This document shows, piece after piece, positions 54,291 through 62,746 of a stretch of 64,000 nt of DNA (position 1 is the first letter of the stretch; the number at the start of each line of letters is the position of its first letter). A program made the position numbers and the translations under genes. The notes beneath the pieces are model-generated. The model was not told the origin of the DNA, ran no database searches, and worked only from the letters and a program-made list of their open reading frames with translations. Source of the stretch: Sphingomonadaceae bacterium (GTDB lineage Bacteria > Pseudomonadota > Alphaproteobacteria > Sphingomonadales > Sphingomonadaceae); NCBI GenBank assembly GCA_947451145.1, contig CANFXW010000007.1, forward strand, positions 84,784 to 148,783. The letters are read 5' to 3'.

Positions 54291-55634
54291 ATGAGTCAAG
54301 ACCTCGAAAAATTGGCAGAGAGCCTGAGCGAAGAGGAACTTCGCGCACTGATCGGTGATCTCTCGGCAGGATATGCGCGGCGCTTCCACGGCCCCCGCAC
54401 TTTCGTTCCGGGTGAAAGCGCGGTTCCCGTGTCCGGCAAGGTCCACGGTGAGGGCGAAATGCGCCACCTCGTCGATTCCGCGCTCGATTTCTGGCTTACT
54501 ACCGGACGGTTCAACGATGCCTTTGAAAAGCGGCTGGCCGAGCGGCTGGGCGTCGCCCATGTGCTGACCTGCAACTCGGGCTCATCGGCCAACCTGCTGG
54601 CGCTCTCGACGCTCACCTCGCACTATTTCCGCGAAAAGGCGCTGAAGCCGGGTGATGAGGTGATCACAGTCGCCACCGGCTTCCCCACCACCGTCAACCC
54701 CTCGCTGCAATACGGGCTGGTGCCGGTCTTCGTCGACGTCGACATCCCGACTTACAACATCAAGCCCGAGATGATCGAGGCTGCCGTATCCAGCAAGACC
54801 CGCGCGATCATGGTCGCCCATACTCTGGGCAATCCGTTTGACCTCTCCGAAGTCATGCGCGTGGCCAAGAAGTATGACCTGTGGGTGATCGAGGATTGCT
54901 GCGACGCCCTCGGCGCCACCTACAAGGGCAAGGGTGTCGGCACTTTCGGCGATATCGGCACGCTCAGCTTCTACCCTGCACATCATATCACCATGGGTGA
55001 AGGCGGCGCGGTGTTTACCAACAAGCCGCGGCTCAAGCGGGTGATCGAATCGATGCGCGACTGGGGTCGTGATTGCTGGTGCGCGCCGGGCGTGGACAAC
55101 ACCTGCGGCAAGCGTTTCGCCCGTAAGCTCGGCACCCTGCCCAAGGGCTATGACCATAAGTATACTTACGCACACGTCGGTTATAACCTGAAGATCACCG
55201 ATATGCAGGCAGCGGTTGGCCTCGGTCAGATGGACCGGCTGGAAGACTTCATCGCCGCCCGCACCCGCAATTTCGCGACGCTGACCGAGCTTTTGAAGCC
55301 GCTGGAAGACGTGCTGATCCTGCCCGAGGCCACACCGCACAGCGAGCCATCGTGGTTCGGCTTCCCGATTACCTTGCGCCCAGGCTCCGGGATTTCCCGT
55401 GAGGTACTGGTGCAGAATCTCAACGAAAAACGCATCGGAACCCGCCTGTTGTTTGGCGGCAATCTGCTGCGCCAACCCTACATGCAAGGCCGTGAAGTGC
55501 GGGTGGTTGGCGACCTGACCAATGCCGACCTCGTGACAACCAATACTTTTTGGGTAGGAATCTATCCTGGCCTCACTGAAGATCACCTGCAATATACAGC
55601 CGAAACAATCGCTTCCATCGTTAAGGATTTTTAA
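54291..55634 (+). CDS. rfbH: CDP-4-keto-6-deoxyglucose-3-dehydrase (RfbH/E1)
   Basis: PMP- and [2Fe-2S]-dependent enzyme that removes the C3 hydroxyl, giving 3,6-dideoxysugars. The 447 aa have the E1 mark: His instead of the usual PLP Lys ([16 protein letters not shown]), and the cluster-ligand Cys run [12 protein letters not shown]. Start at ATG 54291; a longer in-frame extension (from 54108) lies in rfbG. It needs an RfbI/AscD-type reductase partner, which is not present in the window. Confidence 0.95.
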   Translation: MSQDLEKLAESLSEEELRALIGDLSAGYARRFHGPRTFVPGESAVPVSGKVHGEGEMRHLVDSALDFWLTTGRFNDAFEKRLAERLGVAHVLTCNSGSSANLLALSTLTSHYFREKALKPGDEVITVATGFPTTVNPSLQYGLVPVFVDVDIPTYNIKPEMIEAAVSSKTRAIMVAHTLGNPFDLSEVMRVAKKYDLWVIEDCCDALGATYKGKGVGTFGDIGTLSFYPAHHITMGEGGAVFTNKPRLKRVIESMRDWGRDCWCAPGVDNTCGKRFARKLGTLPKGYDHKYTYAHVGYNLKITDMQAAVGLGQMDRLEDFIAARTRNFATLTELLKPLEDVLILPEATPHSEPSWFGFPITLRPGSGISREVLVQNLNEKRIGTRLLFGGNLLRQPYMQGREVRVVGDLTNADLVTTNTFWVGIYPGLTEDHLQYTAETIASIVKDF

Positions 55635-55700
55635 CCTTTGTTGCTTATTAACCAAGGCTCGAAACGAATTCGAGTATCTGGTTAGGTCAGGAGGGTATCC

Positions 55701-56510
55701 GTGAACACTTACGAAAAGCGCATGTTGGCGATCCTGGAAGAGGGTAAGGCCAAGTACGGCATCGTCGCCGTGAAGGCTGAGTTCGAAGCCGAGGGCACAC
55801 GCACGGATGAACTGCTTCGCCTTCTGGAGATTGCCCGCCGCGCAGGCGTAAAGGTTGCCATCAAGATCGGCGGCTGCGAAGCCATTCGCGATCTGATCGA
55901 ATGCCGCAATTATGGCGTCGACTACGTGATCGCCCCGATGGTTGAATCGCCTTATGCGCTGAAGAAGTACATCGCGGCCAAGAACAAGGTGTTCCCGGCT
56001 GACGAACAGGCCGACATCTCGTTCCTGTTCAACGTTGAAACCCATGGCACCTACCAGCAGATCGTCGATATGGCGCTCACTGCCAAGGGCGGCGGCGTTG
56101 GCATGGTCTTCGGCCGCGTCGACTTCGCCGGCTCGATGGGCCACACCCGCGACTTCGTTAACAGCGACGAGATGATCGATTGCGTCGAGGAAGTTGCCAG
56201 CCTTTGCCATGACCTCAACCTCGAACTGGTTGTCGGCGGCGGCGTCAGCCCCGACTCAATCGAACCCCTGCGCCGCGTCCGCTCCTCGCGCCTTGACCGT
56301 TTCGAAACCCGCAAGGTGGTGTTCGATGCTGCGGTGCTTGATGGTGATCAGGCCAAGGCGGGCATGGAGCTGGCCATCGAGTTCGAGCTGCTGTGGCTCA
56401 AGAACAAGCGCGATTTCTATCGTGCGATTGCGGAGGAAGACCAGACGCGGATCGCCATGATGGAAGCGCGCCAACAGAGCATCCCGACCGCTGCCGCTGC
56501 TGCAGCCTGA
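55701..56510 (+). CDS. HpcH/HpaI-type aldolase (class II pyruvate aldolase family) in the sugar cluster
   Basis: The 269 aa resemble the HpcH/HpaI/citrate lyase beta TIM-barrel: IKIGGCEAIRDL, VIAPMVESPYALKKYI, NVETHGTY (metal-Glu region), GRVDFAGSMG. It starts at GTG 55701 behind a strong AGGAGG. The tail is Ala-rich. In this setting it may form or cleave a pyruvate-derived carbon-carbon bond on a sugar or make the keto acid for the TPP enzyme downstream. Function is inferred. Confidence 0.82.
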   Translation: MNTYEKRMLAILEEGKAKYGIVAVKAEFEAEGTRTDELLRLLEIARRAGVKVAIKIGGCEAIRDLIECRNYGVDYVIAPMVESPYALKKYIAAKNKVFPADEQADISFLFNVETHGTYQQIVDMALTAKGGGVGMVFGRVDFAGSMGHTRDFVNSDEMIDCVEEVASLCHDLNLELVVGGGVSPDSIEPLRRVRSSRLDRFETRKVVFDAAVLDGDQAKAGMELAIEFELLWLKNKRDFYRAIAEEDQTRIAMMEARQQSIPTAAAAAA

Positions 56511-56523
56511 GGGGATCCCGTCC

Positions 56524-58356
56524 ATGATCAGGGTCGCTGACCTTATCGCCCGGCTGCTGGTCGAGCATGGCATTACCGATGCTTTCATGCTCACCGGCGG
56601 TGGAGCCATGCAGCTCAATGACGCCTTCGGGCGTCATCAGGGTTTGCGCAAGGTGTTCACCCACCACGAACAGGCCGCTGCGATGGCTGCCGAAAGCTAT
56701 TGCCGCCTTTCGGGCAAGCCCGCACTGGTCAATGTCACCACGGGCCCCGGCGGGGTCAATGCTCTGAACGGTGTTTACGGTGCCTATGTCGATTCGATCG
56801 CGATGGTCGTCGTCTCGGGCCAGGTGAAGCGCGAAACCATAGCAGGCAATTACCCGATGCCGCTGCGCCAGCTTGGCGATCAGGAAGTGGACATCATCGC
56901 GATGGCCCGCCCGGTCACAAAGTATGCTGTGCTGCTCGATAACCCGGCAGACGCGCGCAAGGTTGTCGAAAAGGCGATCTATCTGTGCAAGCGCGGTCGC
57001 CCGGGCCCGGTGTGGATCGACGTTCCGATCGACGTTCAGGCCGCCCCGGTTGATCCCGATGCGCTCGAAGCCTTTGATCCGGCCAGCCTTGATGATGAGG
57101 GCGAAGCCGCCAACACCCGCGCTGAAACCGGCCTGCTGGAAGGCGAAGCGTTGGATGCTGAGGTCGCTGCCGTTCTCGCCGAACTCTGCGCTGCCGAACG
57201 CCCGGTGATCCTCGCCGGAGCTGGGGTGCGGATTTCCGGCCAGCATGACAAGTTCATCGAATTCATCAATCGCATCGGCGCGCCTGTCGTTACCGGCTGG
57301 AACGCGCACGATGCGCTGCACGATGCGCACCCGCTCTATGCCGGCCGCCCCGGCACCATCGGTGACCGCGCCGGCAACTTCGCCGTGCAGACCGCCGACT
57401 ATGTGCTGGTGCTGGGATCGCGGCTCAACATCCGCCAGGTCAGCTACAACTGGAGCAGCTTTGCCCGGAACGCACGTGTCGCCATGGTCGATATCGATCA
57501 GGCCGAACTCGACAAGCCGACGCTGAACCTGCACCGCAAGGTCCACGCTGATCTGGGCGCGTTCTTCGCTGCTGCCGCCAGCCAGCCAACGCCCGCGACC
57601 GACCGCAAGGCAGAACGCGCCGCCTATGTGGCGCGCTGCCGCGAACGATCCGCTCAGTATCCGGTCGTCCTGCCCGAATACCGTGACGTCGAAAGCCCGG
57701 TGAACCCCTATGTCTTCGGCGAGGCGCTGTTTGCCGAGCTGGAGGATGGCGACATCATCGTCACCGGCGACGGCACGGCCTGCGTCACCACGTTCCAGTG
57801 CGCGGCGATCAAGCCCGGGCAGCGGCTCTATACCAACTCCGGCTGTGCCTCGATGGGTTACGACCTGCCTGCGGCCATCGGCGCCTATTACGCCAGCCAC
57901 GCCAAGCGGATCATCTGCCTGGCGGGTGATGGCTCGATCATGATGAACCTGCAGGAATTGCAGACCATCGTCGGCCATAGGCTGCCGGTGAAGCTGTTTA
58001 TCCTCAATAACGACGGCTACCACTCGATCCGCCAGTCGCAACAGAACCACTTCCCCGACAACATCGTCGGTTGCGGCACCGATAGCGGGCTGACCTTCCC
58101 CGACTTCGTCAAGCTCGCTGGCGGATTCGATCTGGAAGCACGCCGCGTTGACACCCACGCCGGCCTTTCATCCGCGATCCGTGCGACGCTGGACAGCGAT
58201 GGCCCGCAGATGTGCGAAGTGGTGATCGACAAGGTGCAGGAATTCTCGCCCAAGCTGAGCTCGCGCAAGCTGGATGATGGCACCATGGTCTCGCCGGTGC
58301 TCGAAGACCTCTCGCCCTTCCTGCCGCGCGAGGAGCTGGCTGCGGCCATGGCCTAG
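56524..58356 (+). CDS. Thiamine-diphosphate-dependent enzyme (YerE/acetolactate synthase-like)
   Basis: The 610 aa follow the acetohydroxyacid-synthase fold: N-terminal Pyr domain with the catalytic Glu (FTHHEQAAAMAAESY), a central FAD/nucleotide-like domain, and the TPP motif GDGSIMMNLQEL … NN. In this cluster it best matches YerE, which adds a two-carbon unit from pyruvate to C4 of CDP-3,6-dideoxy-4-ketosugars. It starts 13 nt after the aldolase gene. It could also be a sugar-unrelated acetolactate synthase, but the position argues against this. Confidence 0.85.
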   Translation: MIRVADLIARLLVEHGITDAFMLTGGGAMQLNDAFGRHQGLRKVFTHHEQAAAMAAESYCRLSGKPALVNVTTGPGGVNALNGVYGAYVDSIAMVVVSGQVKRETIAGNYPMPLRQLGDQEVDIIAMARPVTKYAVLLDNPADARKVVEKAIYLCKRGRPGPVWIDVPIDVQAAPVDPDALEAFDPASLDDEGEAANTRAETGLLEGEALDAEVAAVLAELCAAERPVILAGAGVRISGQHDKFIEFINRIGAPVVTGWNAHDALHDAHPLYAGRPGTIGDRAGNFAVQTADYVLVLGSRLNIRQVSYNWSSFARNARVAMVDIDQAELDKPTLNLHRKVHADLGAFFAAAASQPTPATDRKAERAAYVARCRERSAQYPVVLPEYRDVESPVNPYVFGEALFAELEDGDIIVTGDGTACVTTFQCAAIKPGQRLYTNSGCASMGYDLPAAIGAYYASHAKRIICLAGDGSIMMNLQELQTIVGHRLPVKLFILNNDGYHSIRQSQQNHFPDNIVGCGTDSGLTFPDFVKLAGGFDLEARRVDTHAGLSSAIRATLDSDGPQMCEVVIDKVQEFSPKLSSRKLDDGTMVSPVLEDLSPFLPREELAAAMA

Positions 58357-58359
58357 ATC

Positions 58360-59313
58360 ATGCTGAACCCTGCCGTCTCCCGGATGATCGCCCAGAGCGG
58401 CAAGCGCGTGGTGATTACCGGCGCGGGCGGCTGGCTGGGCATGGCAACGCTGGAACTGCTGGCCGAGGCGCTGGGCGATGCTGCCCAGACCCGCGTCGTC
58501 TGCATCGGCTCATCGGCACGCAGCCTGGCCCTGCGCGGCGGACAGACCTTCGGGCAGCTGGCGCTGGCCGATCTCGGCAGCCTGCCTGCCGAACCGACCT
58601 GGCTGCTGCACTATGCCTTCCTGACCAAGGACCGCGCCGAAACGATGGACGAGGGCGAATATACCGCCGCCAACCGCGCGATCAGCCGGTTCGTGGTGGA
58701 GAGCCTTGACAGCATCGGCACCGAGGCTGTGTTTCTTGCCTCATCCGGTGCCGCCTATCGCGCCGAAGACGACAGCGCCTCACCTGGCATGCGGCTCTAT
58801 GGTGCCCTGAAGGCAGAGGAAGAACAACGCTTTGCCGACTGGGCAGTGGCGCGGGATCGCCGCGCAGTGATCGCCCGGCTGTTCAATCTTTCCGGCCCCT
58901 ATATCAACAAGCATCAGGCCTATGCCCTCGCCCAGTTCATCCTCGATGCGCAGGCAGGCCGCCCGGTTGAAGTGCGCGCGCCCAAGCGGGTCTATCGCAG
59001 CTTTGTCGCCATCAGCGAGCTGATCTCGCTGGCCTTTGCCCTGCTTGGCCAATCACGCACCGGCGTCACCCGCTTTGACAGCGGCGGTGACGTGCTGGAG
59101 CTGGGCGAGGTGGCGAGTGCGGTGAACCGCGTCCTGAACGGCGGCGGCGTCAACCGCGCGGCTTTGACGCAGGCCGGTGAAGACCGCTATGCAGGTAACG
59201 GCAGCGCCTATGCCGCGCTGCTCGCCAAACACGCCATAACATCGGTTTCGCTGGACGACCAGATCGCCGACACCGCCCACTATCTCGCCCAGCCACAAGG
59301 GGCCCTCGCATGA
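58360..59313 (+). CDS. NAD-dependent epimerase/dehydratase-like SDR (possible YerF role)
   Basis: The 317 aa show an N-terminal Rossmann motif VVITGAGGWLG, FLASSGAAYRAED and a YxxxK pair (LYGALK). This is an extended SDR. It comes directly after the TPP enzyme, so reduction of the newly added acetyl side chain, as YerF does, is a plausible role. Substrate not proven. Its stop overlaps the GT2 start by 4 nt (ATGA). Confidence 0.85.
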   Translation: MLNPAVSRMIAQSGKRVVITGAGGWLGMATLELLAEALGDAAQTRVVCIGSSARSLALRGGQTFGQLALADLGSLPAEPTWLLHYAFLTKDRAETMDEGEYTAANRAISRFVVESLDSIGTEAVFLASSGAAYRAEDDSASPGMRLYGALKAEEEQRFADWAVARDRRAVIARLFNLSGPYINKHQAYALAQFILDAQAGRPVEVRAPKRVYRSFVAISELISLAFALLGQSRTGVTRFDSGGDVLELGEVASAVNRVLNGGGVNRAALTQAGEDRYAGNGSAYAALLAKHAITSVSLDDQIADTAHYLAQPQGALA

Positions 59314-60263
59314 CCAAACCGGCCGAAAGCCAGCGCCCCGATGTCTCGGTAATCATCCCGTGTTACAACGAGGAAGATAACGCCGCGCAGATCTGCGCCG
59401 CTGCCATTGCCCAGCTGGAAATGGCAGGTGTAACCTTCGACATCATCTTCATCGATAACGATTCCACCGATCGCACGGTCGAGATCATCAAGGGTCTCTG
59501 CGCTGCAGACCCCCGCGTGCGGCTGATCGTCAACACCCGCAACTTCGGCCAGATGCGATCGCCCACCCACGCGATCTATCAGGCACGCGGCCGCGCGGTG
59601 ATTGGCATGTGCGCCGATTTCCAGGATCCGCCCGAGCTGATCCCCGAATTTGTCCGCCGCTGGAAAGCCGGCGCAGACATCGTGCTGGGCGTGCGCGAGA
59701 CCGAGAAGAGCGGCTTCCTGCACGGCCGCCTACGGGCTCTATCCTATTGGGCGGCGCGCAATTTTGGTGACTATCCGATTGTCCAGAACGCCACCGGCTT
59801 TGGCCTTTATGATGCCAAGGTTGTGGCCGCCGCCCGCACCCTCGCCGAGCCGGAACCATTCTTCCGCGGCATGCTGGTGGAGACCGGATACAAGCTTGAA
59901 ACGATCACCTATGCCCGCCCCCTGCGCGCGGCTGGCGTTTCCAAGAACAATTTCTTCGGCCTGCTCGATTTCGCCATGTCGGCGCTGGCTGGCTCTTCAA
60001 AGCGCCTGCTGCGCATTCCGATTTACATTGGTGCCTTCGGCGCGCTGATGGCTGTGTTGATGCTGATCGGCGGGACCATCGCTTTCTTCACCGGCAGACC
60101 GATCGCCGGCTGGTTCATCGCCTCGGTGGTTCAGGCAGAATTCGCCCTTCTGTTCGGTTTCCTCGGCATTCTGGGAGACAACTTGCGGATCATCTCCGAA
60201 CGCACCCGCAAGACCCCGCTGGTGCTGGAGCGTGAGCGCATCAACTTCCCCTCGGACTACTGA
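59310..60263 (+). CDS. GT2 family glycosyltransferase with two C-terminal membrane helices (GtrB-like)
   Basis: The 317 aa have an N-terminal GT-A domain (VSVIIPCYNEEDN, IDNDSTD, DFQDPPEL) and two hydrophobic C-terminal segments (about 232-258 and 266-292), typical of dolichol/undecaprenyl-phosphate glycosyltransferases such as GtrB/ArnC. It probably links a sugar to undecaprenyl phosphate. gtrA follows after 1 nt. Confidence 0.92.
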   Translation: MTKPAESQRPDVSVIIPCYNEEDNAAQICAAAIAQLEMAGVTFDIIFIDNDSTDRTVEIIKGLCAADPRVRLIVNTRNFGQMRSPTHAIYQARGRAVIGMCADFQDPPELIPEFVRRWKAGADIVLGVRETEKSGFLHGRLRALSYWAARNFGDYPIVQNATGFGLYDAKVVAAARTLAEPEPFFRGMLVETGYKLETITYARPLRAAGVSKNNFFGLLDFAMSALAGSSKRLLRIPIYIGAFGALMAVLMLIGGTIAFFTGRPIAGWFIASVVQAEFALLFGFLGILGDNLRIISERTRKTPLVLERERINFPSDY

Positions 60264-60264
60264 G

Positions 60265-60642
60265 ATGATCTCGAAAGAGCGCCTGTCCGAACTCTGGCGA
60301 TACTACTCAGCGGGCGTGATCAACACGCTGTTCGGCATCGGCGTCTATTCCGCGCTGGTCTGGCTGGGGCTGAATCTGTTTGTCGCGCAATTGCTCGCCC
60401 ATCTGCTGGGGATGGCGTTCAATTACCTGACCTACAGCCGCCACGTGTTCCGCGCGGCCGGCACCGCAAAGGGACGGTTCATCGCATCCTACGCGGTGAA
60501 CTACGCCGTTTCGCTGGGCACTTTGGCCGCACTGTCGCGGTTTATCGCTTCTCCCTATTTCGCGGGAATCCTGACGACATTCCTCGTTTCAATCGCGAAC
60601 TACTTCGCGCTCAAACATCTGGTCTTTAAGGCAAAGGCTTGA
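60265..60642 (+). CDS. gtrA: GtrA family flippase-like protein
   Basis: A 125-aa protein with four hydrophobic segments; YYSAGVINTLFGIGVYSAL and FNYLTYSRHVF are family features. GtrA proteins flip undecaprenyl-phosphate-linked sugars. I chose ATG 60265 right after the GT2 stop. With GT2 it completes the sugar cluster. Confidence 0.92.
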   Translation: MISKERLSELWRYYSAGVINTLFGIGVYSALVWLGLNLFVAQLLAHLLGMAFNYLTYSRHVFRAAGTAKGRFIASYAVNYAVSLGTLAALSRFIASPYFAGILTTFLVSIANYFALKHLVFKAKA

Positions 60643-60664
60643 GTGCCCTTCACCTAACCACTCT

Positions 60665-60687
60665 CGTCATTCCCGCGAAAGCGGGAA
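60665..60687. repeat. Intergenic palindromic repeat, left arm
   Basis: CGTCATTCCCGCGAAAGCGGGAA, holding an internal TTCCCGC-GAAA-GCGGGAA hairpin. It is repeated in inverted orientation at 60750-60772, with a 62-nt spacer. The unit resembles the REP-like elements of proteobacteria. Confidence 0.8.
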
Positions 60688-60749
60688 CCCATCTCCCAGC
60701 GTTGCGCACTCAAACATCGTCCGAGCAACAGGCAAGGTCCGGAGTTGGC

Positions 60750-60772
60750 TTCCCGCTTTCACGGGAATGACG
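60750..60772. repeat. Intergenic palindromic repeat, right arm
   Basis: TTCCCGCTTTCACGGGAATGACG, the inverted copy of 60665-60687 with one or two changes. Together they fill most of the 162-nt gap between convergent gtrA and the SDR gene. No transposase is seen. Confidence 0.8.
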
Positions 60773-60804
60773 ATAAGAGGTGATTGGGACGGGGAACAAG
60801 TTCC

Positions 60805-61605
60805 CTAATCACTGATCCGCTGACCGACAAAGTCCGGCTGGGCAGGCTCGCCAAAATTGACATAGAGCGCCTCCATCCGCGCTTTCAGCGCAGGCAGATG
60901 ATCGGGGTGAGTGATGATGTGCAGGCGGTTTTCCTCAACCGCGCGCACCACAGCGCGGCCGAGCCAGATGGCCTCCATCATCTTCCCGTCGATCGCCCGT
61001 TTGATCTCTTCGGGCAGGTCCGCCATCTGGTTTTCCGACATGCGGCTGCGCGTGAGGCCCGGATAGAGGATCGACACGCCGACGCCGAAGGGGGCGAGTT
61101 CCTGCCGGATCGATTCCGAAAGCCCCGCCACGGCAAACTTGCTGGCGGAATAGACCGCAAAAGTGCCGTGCGGCAGCTGGCCGTTGACCGACGAGGTATT
61201 GACGATGTGGCCGCTCCCCCGTGCCTTCATCTCGGCCATGAACAGGTTGCAGCCCAGGAACACCCCGCGCACATTGATCGCCATGCAGCGGTCAAATTCT
61301 TCAAGCGAGATCTGCTCCATCGGCTTGAACGGCAGCGAGATACCGGCGTTGTTGCACACTACATCAACAGGGCCGAACTGCGCCTCAACCGCAGCCTTCA
61401 CCTCGGCCCAGCTTTCGGGCGAAGTTACATCATGCTGCAGGGCGATGGTACCTTTGCCAATCCGCGCGGCTTCGGCCTGAGCGTAATCCGCATTGATATC
61501 GGTAATCGCGACCCTCGCGCCTTTCTCGGCAAAAGCCTCCGCGATCCCCGCCCCAATCCCGCCGCCACCGCCGGTGACGAGGATGACTTTGTCGGTGACA
61601 TTCAT
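60805..61605 (-). CDS. Short-chain dehydrogenase/reductase
   Basis: The 266 aa show the classical SDR pattern: cofactor motif LVTGGGGGIGAG, NNAGIS, catalytic Ser (NTSSVNG), YSASK (Tyr-x3-Lys) and PGLTRS. Substrate is unknown. A dedicated ORF on the minus strand, it converges on gtrA across the 60665-60772 repeat. It is divergent from the HEPN-like gene (107-nt gap). Confidence 0.9.
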   Translation of the reverse strand: MNVTDKVILVTGGGGGIGAGIAEAFAEKGARVAITDINADYAQAEAARIGKGTIALQHDVTSPESWAEVKAAVEAQFGPVDVVCNNAGISLPFKPMEQISLEEFDRCMAINVRGVFLGCNLFMAEMKARGSGHIVNTSSVNGQLPHGTFAVYSASKFAVAGLSESIRQELAPFGVGVSILYPGLTRSRMSENQMADLPEEIKRAIDGKMMEAIWLGRAVVRAVEENRLHIITHPDHLPALKARMEALYVNFGEPAQPDFVGQRISD

Positions 61606-61712
61606 GGGGCTCTCCAGAGTCGATTATTTCTACAGCCTTGTTGCAAGGACTGCCGCCGACATAAAGTTGCAACCGTGCCGCCACGGCGATTAACCAATTT
61701 TTGGTCTGGGCG

Positions 61713-62165
61713 ATGCATTCTGTGGGCATGACAACCAATTCCCCACCGCAACCAGGAGCTGACGCGTTTCACCGGGAGCGCAGCAAATGCCTCGATGCCT
61801 TTGCAGCGCTTGAGGAAGCCGTGATTCTCGCGCTTGCAAAATCAGGTAGCAAGTCGGGCGGAGAGCCGTTCGGAAAAAAGATCGAAACGCTAAAAAAATC
61901 CAAACCAACGGCCACGTTCAACAGCGCCGCTCATGGCGCGATGACACGACTGGTGACTGAAATTGAACCTATTCTCGATGTCCGCAATGACCTTGTCCAC
62001 GCACGACTGCAAATCGCCAAGATCGGTGAGGATCAGCGAGCCTGTTTCATCAATGCTAGGCATTGTGAAAGTGGAACTCAGACGGCCCGCTTATTTTCGC
62101 TGGAAAGTCTGCGTGAAGTTACGCGGAAAGCCAGCCAGATCGCCGAAAAACTGCGCGCAGTCTGA
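61713..62165 (+). CDS. Putative HEPN-like protein (RNDLVH motif)
   Basis: A 150-aa alpha-helical protein with no family name I can assign from the sequence alone. It has a single R-x4-H motif, RNDLVH (61983-62000), the RNase signature of HEPN domains, within an otherwise helical fold. The start could be ATG 61713 or ATG 61728. It is convergent with grpE, with no intervening bases. No antitoxin or nucleotidyltransferase partner gene is visible beside it. HEPN identity is inferred. Confidence 0.55.
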   Translation: MHSVGMTTNSPPQPGADAFHRERSKCLDAFAALEEAVILALAKSGSKSGGEPFGKKIETLKKSKPTATFNSAAHGAMTRLVTEIEPILDVRNDLVHARLQIAKIGEDQRACFINARHCESGTQTARLFSLESLREVTRKASQIAEKLRAV

Positions 62166-62729
62166 TCAATCCCCCTTCTTCGCCACAGCCACCATCGCCG
62201 GACGCAGCAAGCGCTCCTTGATCATATAGCCCGCCTGCAATTCCTGCAGCACGGTGCCGGGCTCGGCATCAGCCGAGGGCACCTCGAGCATCGCCTGATG
62301 CTGGTGCGGGTCGAGCGGAAGGCCGGTGGCGGCGATGCGGGTGATGCCGTGGAGCCCGAACACCTTGTCGAGCTCGCGCGCGGTGGCTTCGATACCGGCG
62401 ACAAGGTTCTTCCACTTCTCGTCCTCGCGCAGGTCTGCCGGAATGGCATCGAGCGCGCGGCTGAGGTTGTCTGACACCGAGAGAATATCGCGGGCAAAAC
62501 CGGTCGCGGCATAGGTGCGCGCATCGGCCACATCCTTGTCCATGCGGCGGCGCACGTTCTGCGTTTCGGCCTTGGCATAGAGTACGTCCTGCTTGGCGGC
62601 CTCAAGCTGCTCGCGCAGCGAGGCAATTTCATCGCCATCGGCCGCGCCGCCCTCCAGAAACTCCTCGGGAACGCCTTTCAATTCTGCTTCAACCGCGGGA
62701 TCGCTCTGCGGCTTGGTATCATCAGTCAT
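62166..62729 (-). CDS. grpE: Nucleotide exchange factor GrpE
   Basis: ADP/ATP exchange factor for DnaK. The 187 aa have a long N-terminal coiled-coil (about 35-100; LREQLEAAKQDVLYAKAE) and the C-terminal beta domain with HQAMLEVPSADAEPGTV and RLLRPAMVAVAK. It lies 17 nt downstream of hrcA. Confidence 0.95.
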   Translation of the reverse strand: MTDDTKPQSDPAVEAELKGVPEEFLEGGAADGDEIASLREQLEAAKQDVLYAKAETQNVRRRMDKDVADARTYAATGFARDILSVSDNLSRALDAIPADLREDEKWKNLVAGIEATARELDKVFGLHGITRIAATGLPLDPHQHQAMLEVPSADAEPGTVLQELQAGYMIKERLLRPAMVAVAKKGD

Positions 62730-62746
62730 AGTGTCAAAAATTCCGG

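Noticed and set aside
54582..58158. Long minus-strand ORFs (542 and 586 codons) over rfbH and the TPP gene
   Set aside because: No recognised domains; the plus-strand genes show full catalytic motifs.
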